Shown piece by piece: positions 1 through 5,952 of a stretch of DNA of 8,981 nucleotides. Within the stretch, counting starts at the first letter, position 1; every line of letters begins with the position of its first letter. A model generated the notes under the pieces. That model searched no databases and had not been told where the DNA came from. It worked only from the letters and a program-made list of their open reading frames with translations. The position numbers and the translations under genes were made by a program. The DNA is from CAYONM01 sp964405325 (GTDB lineage: Bacteria > Planctomycetota > UBA11346), in contig CAYONM010000158.1 of the NCBI GenBank assembly GCA_964405325.1, forward strand, positions 1 through 8,981. The letters run 5' to 3'.

Positions 1-98
1 TCAGTGGAGGCGCCATCATGCCGACCGGGGACCGGCGCGCTGACCCCAGTTCATCAGAGCTGTACGCTTGAACCACCACCACAGCCTGGATCGGAGTC
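1..98. other. short stretch with no supported gene
   Basis: These 98 bases lie downstream of the minus-strand ATPase gene. I see no convincing start with a ribosome binding site and no hairpin followed by a T-tract. GGGG and CCCC tracts could pair weakly, but not well enough to call a terminator. Confidence 0.5.
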
Positions 99-1259
99 TT
101 ATCCCCGACCGTCTCCCTGCGAACGCAGCATCTGCAGCCAGGTCGCCAGGTCGCAGACCTGTGTACGTTCATCATTGAATCCCTGTGCGATCCGGCACAC
201 CAGGAAACGGCGTTCGGCGCCGATCAGATCGGCAGTCGTGTGCAGTCGCTCGACCATGTCTCGGCCAGGATCGCTGGTGAGTTTGCATTCCATCGCCCAG
301 AGTCGATCGCCCCAATCAAGTACGAGGTCGAGTTCGTAGCCGTCTGAAGTCCGGAAGAAATACGGTTTCGCCCGCAGGCCGGTATGGCCCATGGAGGCCA
401 GGGTCTGCTCAATCACAAAACCTTCCCATGAGGCGCCCAACCACGGTCGACGGTAGAGCTGTTCCCGATTCTCGACCTCCAGGACGCCATGGAGCAGGCC
501 GCTATCGCGCCAAAAGACCTTTGGCCGCCGCACCAGGCGTTTGCGGATGTTGGCCGCCCACGGTTGCAGCCGGCGGATCAGAAAGGCGCCTTCCAGCCGG
601 TCGCAGTAATGCTGCACCGTCTTATGGTCGATGCCCAGAGCGGCGCCGAGTTTCGAAGCATTGAAGGTCTGCGCGTGCTCAGCAGCCAGCATGGCGATCA
701 GACGCTGAATCAGACGAGGCGGGGCGGTCAGACCCCACTGTGGCAGATCGCGGGTCGCAAGCGCTTCGAGGTAATCCTGCTGCCAGACGGGAAACATACC
801 CGACTCACGGATGCCGCCATCGGGAAAGCCGCCGTAGAGCCAGAGATCATCGAAGCGATCCGGGCCAACCTCAGCCAACACAAGCGGCGCCATGTGCACC
901 ATCCCCAGGCGACCGGCCAGGCTCTCAGCGACCCCGGCCATCAGGGCCGGAGACACCGAGCCAAGCAGGAGGAAGCGCCCCCGCCGATCGCGGTCGGCGT
1001 CAATAGCCGAACGCAGGCGGCTGAATACGGCGGGATCCTCTTGGGCCTCATCCAAGATCACCAGCCGATCACCGCCGACCACCTGCGCCCATTCGGCATC
1101 AAGTCGCGCCCGATCGCCGGCGACCTCAAGATCAAAGTAGTATCCATCCTGTTGGCGGGCCAGGGTCGTCTTGCCGCACTGGCGCGGACCAACCAGCACC
1201 ACCGCCGGATACATGGCGAGTCGCTGGCGAATCAGGGTGGCGATTTCACGATCGAACAT
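99..1259 (-). CDS. AAA_14 / DUF4143 family ATP-binding protein
   Basis: Predicted 386-residue P-loop ATPase of the AAA_14-DUF4143 type, a widespread family found largely in accessory DNA and mostly of unknown role. Visible motifs, numbered from the chosen start: Walker A GPRQCGKTT (24-32), Walker B with DEAQ (LVILDEAQ, 66-73), a sensor-like FLLLGS strand (96-101), a winged-helix-like stretch (about 198-226), and in the C-terminal DUF4143 part a GxSWEGFVIE motif (275-284) followed by ELD (309-311) and ECK (324-326). The last two resemble the acidic/lysine core of PD-(D/E)xK nuclease folds. An in-frame ATG at 1337 would add 26 residues. I prefer the ATG at 1257-1259 because the family normally begins about 20-25 residues before the P-loop and because the extension consists largely of the inverted repeat. 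Neither start has a good Shine-Dalgarno. The stop is TAA at 99-101. The gene is divergent from the plus-strand gene and is not part of the pilus operon. The family call is firm; the function is open. Confidence 0.88.
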   Translation of the reverse strand: MFDREIATLIRQRLAMYPAVVLVGPRQCGKTTLARQQDGYYFDLEVAGDRARLDAEWAQVVGGDRLVILDEAQEDPAVFSRLRSAIDADRDRRGRFLLLGSVSPALMAGVAESLAGRLGMVHMAPLVLAEVGPDRFDDLWLYGGFPDGGIRESGMFPVWQQDYLEALATRDLPQWGLTAPPRLIQRLIAMLAAEHAQTFNASKLGAALGIDHKTVQHYCDRLEGAFLIRRLQPWAANIRKRLVRRPKVFWRDSGLLHGVLEVENREQLYRRPWLGASWEGFVIEQTLASMGHTGLRAKPYFFRTSDGYELDLVLDWGDRLWAMECKLTSDPGRDMVERLHTTADLIGAERRFLVCRIAQGFNDERTQVCDLATWLQMLRSQGDGRG

Positions 1260-1261
1260 TT

Positions 1262-1295
1262 CTTGCAGTTTGGGAACATATTCCCAAACTGCAAG
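1262..1295. repeat. perfect inverted repeat, 15-bp arms, 4-nt loop, before ATPase start
   Basis: The left arm CTTGCAGTTTGGGAA (1262-1276) and right arm TTCCCAAACTGCAAG (1281-1295) are exact reverse complements around CATA. The repeat ends two bases before the likely ATG of the minus-strand AAA_14 gene (1257-1259), inside the roughly 76-nt gap between two divergent genes. It has no T-tract, so it is not an obvious terminator. The position fits an operator for autoregulation, or an mRNA hairpin that would mask the ATPase start region. If the upstream ATG at 1337 were used instead, the repeat would be coding. The repeat itself is certain; its role is inferred. Confidence 0.9.
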
Positions 1296-1335
1296 AGCTA
1301 AGTCGACTTCATTGACGGTGAGCTTGCCGAAGGCC

Positions 1336-2673
1336 ATGCCGCCGCAGGCAGAGACCTACGATCAGGATCCACCCGAGCCCATTACCCTGCCGCAGGTCCA
1401 GGTCAGCACCGCCGCCCAGCCCGATATCCTGCCGATGAGCGCCCGTTACATTCCGCGTTCCTGCATGTACCTGCGCTGGAACGACAGTGAGTCCTGCCAG
1501 CGGCAGCTGGGGCAGCTGGCCAGCCTGCTCGACACCTGGTCGCCGGGTTTCTGGGGTGCACCGGCCACCGACATCCTCGCCCAGGAGCTGGCCCGGCTGG
1601 GCATCGACGATGCCACCTGGCAAGCCTGGCAGGCGGCCGGCGTTGACGACCTGGCCTTGGCGAGCTGGGATGCAGCCTTCGCATCGGGCACCAACCTGCT
1701 GGTCTACGTGCACGCCACTCGGCCCCTGGCCGACGTCGACGCCCCGCACAGCCAGCGCCTCGACGCGCAGAGTCTGCTGCTGGCCACCGATGCCGGCCTG
1801 CTCAAGCGTGGTCTCAGCGCCAAGGAACGCGAAAAAGCCCTGGCCCAGGATCCGCACCTGAGCCACGCCTGGGAGCACTTGCCGCTTGGTGATGGCGAAC
1901 AGGAGCAACTCTTCGTCTTCCTCAGCGACTACTGGTTCACCAACCTGCTCTCGCCGCGCTGGCAGATTCTCGGCCGCCGGCGCTCGCACATCGACGCGCG
2001 TATCCGTCTGGTCGAGCTGCTGCGCGAAATGCAGGCGCGCGAACAGGGCAGCGATGCACTCCCCGACCTCGCCACCCTGGAGAGCGAGGCGCCGCTCAGC
2101 GAGGCCGACAAGGCCTGGATCTTCGCCGGTCTGCAGGAGCGCGATGACGGCATCGTCCACGCGCTCCTCGGCGGTATCGGCGCCCACCCGCCCATCGACC
2201 AACTGTCCTTCGACACGGTCAGCACCAAGGAGCGGGCCTTCTACGAAGCCTTCAGCCCCATCTCCCGCCAGTCGGAATACCGGCAGCTGCAATTCTTCGT
2301 GCTACCGCAGAAGGTCACCCATCGTATCGCTGACCTCCCCAGCGCCGCCGCCGGTCTGAGCCTCATGCTGCGCACCGAAATGGCCTCGGGCATGCTCGGC
2401 CAGCAGCTGCCCCTGACCGTCAACCTGCAGGCCCAGAGCTTCGATACCGCACCCCGCAGCCTGCGCCCCGACACCTGGCTCGAGCAGCCCCTGAGCGAAG
2501 ACCAGATCTCCTGGTACCGCACACCGGCCGTGCTCATCGCCCCCCGCCTGCTTTTCGACCTCATCAGATCGGTGGCAGTGAGCGGTATTGGTAGGATGCC
2601 ATCGATCGGCAGCTGGCAAACCAAGCAAAAAGGCGCTCGCCAAGCGAGCGCCTTTTTGCGACAAAGCTGCTGA
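1336..2673 (+). CDS. hypothetical protein of unknown family, ends possibly disturbed
   Basis: Long plus-strand frame of about 445 residues from ATG 1336 that I do not recognise. It is rich in Leu, Ala, Asp and Gln, with no signal peptide and no clear membrane segment. The N-terminus is proline-rich (about residues 12-35); the middle is charged and probably helical, with a WQILGRRRSHIDARIRLVELLREM-like helix, and the C-terminal half has several Phe/Tyr/Trp-rich strands. Composition looks genuinely coding, and the opposite frame (1309-2292) looks like its shadow. Two oddities stand out. No start (ATG 1336, GTG 1318, ATG 1435) has a well-spaced Shine-Dalgarno; a GAAGG lies only 2 nt before ATG 1336. 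At the 3' end the frame reads through the terminator stem at 2625-2659 before reaching TGA at 2671, so the last 15 or so residues are encoded by the hairpin. The natural ends may therefore be missing. It could be an intact orphan gene or a remnant truncated at one or both ends. Confidence 0.6.
   Translation: MPPQAETYDQDPPEPITLPQVQVSTAAQPDILPMSARYIPRSCMYLRWNDSESCQRQLGQLASLLDTWSPGFWGAPATDILAQELARLGIDDATWQAWQAAGVDDLALASWDAAFASGTNLLVYVHATRPLADVDAPHSQRLDAQSLLLATDAGLLKRGLSAKEREKALAQDPHLSHAWEHLPLGDGEQEQLFVFLSDYWFTNLLSPRWQILGRRRSHIDARIRLVELLREMQAREQGSDALPDLATLESEAPLSEADKAWIFAGLQERDDGIVHALLGGIGAHPPIDQLSFDTVSTKERAFYEAFSPISRQSEYRQLQFFVLPQKVTHRIADLPSAAAGLSLMLRTEMASGMLGQQLPLTVNLQAQSFDTAPRSLRPDTWLEQPLSEDQISWYRTPAVLIAPRLLFDLIRSVAVSGIGRMPSIGSWQTKQKGARQASAFLRQSC
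2625..2659. terminator. bidirectional intrinsic terminator between convergent genes
   Basis: Perfect 16-bp stem, GCAAAAAGGCGCTCGC at 2625-2640 and its exact complement at 2644-2659, with a 3-nt CAA loop. The GC-rich core is flanked by A5 on one side and T5 on the other, so it works as a Rho-independent terminator on either strand. It lies 16 nt past the stop codon of the minus-strand lipoprotein gene (2676) and overlaps the last codons of the plus-strand frame. Confidence 0.92.
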
Positions 2674-2675
2674 TC

Positions 2676-3536
2676 TTACAGGTTCGGAACCACTTCCAGC
2701 GCCGGTTTGATGGGCATGCCGACTTCCGGGCGGAGCGTGGTGCTCCAGGTCTGGTAGCCTTGGCGGCGGATCTGGACCTCGACCTCCTTGTCGGGCACCG
2801 GAACCACAGCCGGGGTGGTGCCGCGGAAAATGCCATCGATCAGGATGTCGGCATTCGGCGGGATCGAATCGAAGGCGATGTCGATCAGCGGCAGTTCCCC
2901 CATGTCCTTGGAATCGTGGGTCCAGCGGCGGTCCTTGGCGCTCAGCGAGCCGAGATATTTGCTCAAGGAGTAGGCGCACCTGCGGGCGGCTTCCCAGGCA
3001 GCACGGCTGTTCGGCTGAGCGCCGGGGGTGGCCAGCTTCGGCGAGCTGGTTTTGGGGACCCTGCCGCTGGCGGTCTTCTCCCAGAACTTCTCGCCGCGGA
3101 CGTTGTAGGCTTCCATGGTGACCAGGGCCTGGATCTTGTCTTCACCAACCACGCGCTTTTCTTCGATGGACTCGATCCGGCAGGTGACGCCGACGTTGGC
3201 ACCAGACAGGGCACCGACCGGCTTGCTCCATTCGGTGGAGCTGGAGCTGGGTAGCACCTCGCTGTAGCGGGCTTCGACGAAGTCGGTCAGACTGTGGATA
3301 TATTTGGTCATATCGCGCGGAAAACGCGTTGCCAGGTCAGGATCCTCGACGGCCAACGGACCAGGGTCGGCCTTGGCGAAGAGAACGATCTTCTCTTCCT
3401 GGGTGTCCTGGGTGTCGCCACCTGCGGCTGTTCCGTCTGAGGGATTGGCGGCCTGCCAACGGGGTTCCTGACCGCACGCGGTCAAGATGAGTATGCCGAC
3501 CACGAGAGTGGTCAGGGTAATGAGGGGGTGTCGCAT
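2676..3536 (-). CDS. PEGA-domain lipoprotein
   Basis: Predicted 286-residue lipoprotein. It starts MRHP, followed by a hydrophobic stretch and a lipobox LTAC with the lipidated cysteine at residue 21. Gly at +2 argues against inner-membrane retention by the E. coli +2 rule. A low-complexity linker follows (about 22-50), then a globular region (about 60-205) that I cannot assign, with two further cysteines (C119, C187), and a C-terminal PEGA domain (about 218-281) recognised by the pattern IPPNADILIDG, GTTP, then RRQGYQTW. PEGA domains are small beta modules common in surface and envelope proteins. The start at 3534-3536 is supported by GAGG 8 nt upstream (3545-3548); an in-frame extension to 3728 overlaps pilB and lacks this site. 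The gene follows pilB on the same strand after 160 nt, so a role in the envelope part of the pilus is plausible but inferred. It is followed by a strong terminator. Confidence 0.85.
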   Translation of the reverse strand: MRHPLITLTTLVVGILILTACGQEPRWQAANPSDGTAAGGDTQDTQEEKIVLFAKADPGPLAVEDPDLATRFPRDMTKYIHSLTDFVEARYSEVLPSSSSTEWSKPVGALSGANVGVTCRIESIEEKRVVGEDKIQALVTMEAYNVRGEKFWEKTASGRVPKTSSPKLATPGAQPNSRAAWEAARRCAYSLSKYLGSLSAKDRRWTHDSKDMGELPLIDIAFDSIPPNADILIDGIFRGTTPAVVPVPDKEVEVQIRRQGYQTWSTTLRPEVGMPIKPALEVVPNL

Positions 3537-3555
3537 GGGATTCGCCTCGCTGAGG

Positions 3556-3586
3556 ATGTTGGATGTGAAGACCGGACGGGTGTCAA
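3556..3586 (-). promoter_or_regulatory. weak candidate sigma-70-type promoter for the PEGA lipoprotein gene
   Basis: The minus strand carries a perfect -35 hexamer TTGACA (3581-3586). No good -10 follows: TCCAAC sits at 17 nt and CAACAT at 19 nt spacing. The start codon is only about 20 nt further on, leaving a very short leader. The gene may instead be read from the pilB transcript. Confidence 0.22.
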
Positions 3587-3618
3587 TACCTAGATGTACC
3601 GAAACGACCTCAAATCGC

Positions 3619-3656
3619 AAGCTGGCTGTCGTTCTTGCTGTCGCTGCGGCCAGCTT
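3619..3656. repeat. inverted repeat in the pilB-lipoprotein gap
   Basis: AAGCTGGC (3619-3626) and its exact complement GCCAGCTT (3649-3656) are separated by 22 nt. There is no T-tract next to it, so it is not a standard intrinsic terminator. It could shape the intercistronic mRNA or be chance. Confidence 0.4.
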
Positions 3657-3683
3657 CCTCCGGCTGACAAGCGGACTGTCAAT

Positions 3684-3695
3684 GCACTCGAGTGC
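3684..3695. repeat. 12-bp perfect palindrome just after pilB stop
   Basis: GCACTCGAGTGC is a perfect palindrome ending one base from the pilB stop codon (3697-3699). On the minus strand an imperfect stem follows (TGACA and TGTCA around 7 nt, about 3664-3680). No T-run follows. The role is unknown. Confidence 0.4.
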
Positions 3696-3696
3696 T

Positions 3697-5472
3697 TCAG
3701 TCCTCGTTTTCGTCGACCACAGAGACACGTAGCACTTCGTCGATGGACGTCATGCCGCGTGATGCGTTCATCAAACCGGCGCGACGGAGGGTGACCATGC
3801 CATTATTGATGCCAGCATTGCGGATGTCGATATTCGAACCACCATTGATGATGATTTGACGGATGTCGTTGGTCATATCCAGGCATTCCACCATGGCGAA
3901 ACGCCCCTTGTAGCCCTTGTTGCAGAGGCTACAGCCCACTGCTTTGTACAGCTCCAGCCCTTCCAGTTCCCCTTCGCGGAAACCGATTTGCAGCAGATGG
4001 TCGCGCGGTGGCATCTCTTCTGGCGTCATCTTGGCCTTGCAGGCATTGCACAGACGACGGGCCAGGCGCTGGGCCGAGACCGCCAGGACCGAGCTGGCGA
4101 CCATCAGCGGTTCGACCCCCATGTCGATGATACGGTTGATGGTACTGGGGGCATCATTGGTATGAAGGGTGGACAGCACCAAGTGGCCGGTGAGGGCGGC
4201 TTTGATTGCGATCTCAATGGTCTCCAGGTCACGAATCTCACCGATCATGATGGTGTCGGGGTCTTGGCGCAGGAGCGCACGCAGGGCGTTGGCAAAGGTC
4301 AGGCCACGCTTGGGATTGACGTGGCACTGGTTCAGACCCTCGACTTCGTATTCGACCGGGTCCTCCACGGTGTTGACATTGTCTTCAATGGTCATCACCG
4401 CCTGCAGAGCGGAGTACAGCGTGGTGGACTTACCCGAACCAGTGGGGCCGGTCACCAGAAACATGCCATAGGGGGCGGCGATCGAGCGCTTGAGGATGTC
4501 CAGTACCCCCGGCTCGAAGCCCAGGCTCTCCAGGCTGCCGGCCAGATTATCTTTGTTCAGCAAGCGCATACAGATCTTCTCGCCGTGCACCAAGGGCAGC
4601 GAGCTGACACGAAAGTCGATGGCACTGCCGGCGACCTTGACTTGGAAGCGCCCGTCCTGGGGTTTGCCGTGTTCGGCAATGTTCATGGTGTCGGTCATGA
4701 TCTTGATGCGAGAGACCAGACCCTTTTCCAGCTTCTTGGGTGGATTCATCACCTCTGAGAGCACGCCGTCGATGCGTAGACGGATCCGTACTCGTTTTTC
4801 GAAGGGCTCGATGTGGATATCGGAGGCCTTCTTCTGAATCGCTTCCAGGATGATGCGGTTCACCAGTTTGACTGCTGGTGACCCCTCGCCGCCTTCGGCT
4901 AGCAGGTCGCCCTCGTCATCACCCTCGTCATCTCTGCGCTTTTCTTCGACGTAGAGTTCGTCGTCGTCATCACCGAGCTGGTCGACGAAGCTCTCCAGCG
5001 CCTTTTGTTTGCCGTGGTAGGCGTTTTCGATGGTGTTTTGGATCGCGCGATCCGAGCTGACCACCGGCAGGATGTTCTTACTGGTGGCGAGTTTGATGTC
5101 GTCCAGGGTCAACACGTCGTAGGGGTTGGATACCGCCAGGGTCAGATGTTGGCCCAGCAACGCCACCGGTAGCAGGGCGAAACGTTTGGCGTCTTCTTCT
5201 TTGATCAGTTCGTGACCGTGATTGAGCTCGGTCAGTTCGTCCATGTCGACGGTGATCTTGCCCAGGTCGATGGGCGGCAGGCCGCAGTCTTCGGCAATCA
5301 GGCCCAGCAGGTCTGTCTCGCCAATGAACTCTTCGCTCACCAGCAGGGCGGCCAGGGATTTGTTCTCCTGGCTCGAACGTTTATGCAGCTCCACCAGATC
5401 GGGAGTCTCGACCAGGCTGTTCGACTCCATCAGGCTGGCGACCTTGCGGTTGAATCCTGCCACATTGGCCAT
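3697..5472 (-). CDS. pilB: PilB/GspE-family type IV pilus assembly ATPase
   Basis: A 591-residue secretion ATPase, full length for PilB, the cytoplasmic hexameric motor that drives pilin assembly. Core motifs are intact: Walker A GPTGSGKST (342-350), Asp box VEDPVEYE (369-376), Walker B DTIMIGEIRD (406-415), His box HLVLSTLHTND (430-440), and the zinc-binding cysteine pairs C475/C478 and C514/C517 found in PilB/GspE but not PilT. The N-terminal module (about 10-150) keeps the 24+5+24 spacing of an MshEN tandem (10-33, 39-62) but lacks its Arg-Leu-Gly and Gly/Gln signature residues, so cyclic-di-GMP binding there is doubtful. A very acidic linker (167-190) joins it to the ATPase core; part of it comes from a 10-bp sequence repeated at 12-bp spacing (4911-4920, 4923-4932). 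The start is well supported by AAGGA 6 nt upstream (5479-5483). The gene is 33 nt downstream of the small MshEN gene and almost certainly in the same operon. GspE of a type II system is the alternative, but the adjacent pilT favours PilB. Confidence 0.93.
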   Translation of the reverse strand: MANVAGFNRKVASLMESNSLVETPDLVELHKRSSQENKSLAALLVSEEFIGETDLLGLIAEDCGLPPIDLGKITVDMDELTELNHGHELIKEEDAKRFALLPVALLGQHLTLAVSNPYDVLTLDDIKLATSKNILPVVSSDRAIQNTIENAYHGKQKALESFVDQLGDDDDELYVEEKRRDDEGDDEGDLLAEGGEGSPAVKLVNRIILEAIQKKASDIHIEPFEKRVRIRLRIDGVLSEVMNPPKKLEKGLVSRIKIMTDTMNIAEHGKPQDGRFQVKVAGSAIDFRVSSLPLVHGEKICMRLLNKDNLAGSLESLGFEPGVLDILKRSIAAPYGMFLVTGPTGSGKSTTLYSALQAVMTIEDNVNTVEDPVEYEVEGLNQCHVNPKRGLTFANALRALLRQDPDTIMIGEIRDLETIEIAIKAALTGHLVLSTLHTNDAPSTINRIIDMGVEPLMVASSVLAVSAQRLARRLCNACKAKMTPEEMPPRDHLLQIGFREGELEGLELYKAVGCSLCNKGYKGRFAMVECLDMTNDIRQIIINGGSNIDIRNAGINNGMVTLRRAGLMNASRGMTSIDEVLRVSVVDENED

Positions 5473-5505
5473 GAGTGTTCCTTAATCAGCTCCAACTGGC
5501 CGACT

Positions 5506-5952
5506 TCAGCCGATGCCGCGGTCGTCCAAGACCTTCCGGATGGAATTCATGCGGGTCAAATAGAGGTGGATGGTGCAGCCGGTCTCCTGCTCCATGGACA
5601 GCAGCAGATCTTCGGAGAGGAGGCCCGCGATGGCCACCACCAGCACCGAGCCGACCATGTCCAGCGGTACGAACTGGAAACGACGCATCATTGCCGGGTC
5701 GAAGATCTCCAGCAGGTCGTCGGAGATTGCGTACTTGGTCGGATCGATGTAGGGGATACCGAACTGGTCGATCAGTACTGAGACCATTTTGTCTTCGGTG
5801 ATCAGTCCCTGTTCCACCAGGGCTTCACCAAAGAGGATGCCCTGCTGGTGTTGTTGGCGTAGCGCGTCTTGGACCTGTTGCTCAGAGATCAGTCCCTGCT
5901 CCACCAGGATTTCACCAAGCTTTTTGCGCGTCAGACGAGCCAACGAGACCAT
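5506..5952 (-). CDS. stand-alone MshEN / GspE N-terminal domain protein
   Basis: A 148-residue protein that matches only the N-terminal module of GspE/PilB/MshE ATPases; there is no P-loop or ATPase core. Residues 11-34 and 40-63 are two 24-residue repeats separated by a 5-residue spacer (HQQGI), the arrangement described for the MshEN cyclic-di-GMP receptor domain. Both repeats carry the LVEQGLI core and the terminal Gln. The first-position Arg of the signature is Lys in repeat 1 and Leu in repeat 2 (KLG, LFG), so affinity is uncertain. Residues about 64-145 (IPYIDP, then FQFVPLDMVGSVLVVAIA) match the second GspE N-terminal subdomain. It begins in a TGATG overlap with the pilT stop and has GAGGT 6 nt upstream (5959-5963), implying coupled translation. 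pilB follows 33 nt later. It is probably a cytoplasmic regulator or adaptor acting on the pilus motors. The domain call is strong; the role is inferred. Confidence 0.88.
   Translation of the reverse strand: MVSLARLTRKKLGEILVEQGLISEQQVQDALRQQHQQGILFGEALVEQGLITEDKMVSVLIDQFGIPYIDPTKYAISDDLLEIFDPAMMRRFQFVPLDMVGSVLVVAIAGLLSEDLLLSMEQETGCTIHLYLTRMNSIRKVLDDRGIG
5800..5918 (-). repeat. two near-identical 32-nt copies inside the MshEN gene
   Basis: Positions 5800-5831 and 5887-5918 match at 29 of 32 bases with a period of 87 nt (29 codons). They encode the LVEQGLI cores of the two MshEN repeats. MshEN halves in other proteins usually diverge more at the DNA level, so this copy may have been homogenised or duplicated fairly recently. 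Confidence 0.8.

Noticed and set aside
1262..1295. Inverted repeat read as a terminator
   Set aside because: No T-tract on either side, and it lies between the starts of two divergent genes, not after a gene end.
489..1301. 270-codon plus-strand open frame across the AAA_14 gene
   Set aside because: Opposite strand to a gene with clear Walker A, Walker B and DUF4143 motifs; no start signal.
1260..1337. 26-residue N-terminal extension of the AAA_14 protein from ATG 1337
   Set aside because: It is built mainly from the inverted repeat, lacks a ribosome site and goes beyond the usual family start.
1309..2292. 327-codon minus-strand open frame opposite the orphan plus-strand gene
   Set aside because: Gly/Val/Gln-rich composition typical of an antisense shadow; the plus frame is longer and has a more protein-like pattern. 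Some doubt remains because the plus gene itself has no known family.
2302..2979. 225-codon minus-strand frame overlapping the lipoprotein and terminator
   Set aside because: Out of frame with the PEGA lipoprotein, crosses the terminator stem, and has shadow-like composition rich in Arg, Gly and His.
3856..4758. 300-codon open frame on the plus strand opposite pilB
   Set aside because: It is antisense to an unmistakable PilB ATPase core, its composition is that of a complement shadow, and no protein family is recognisable.
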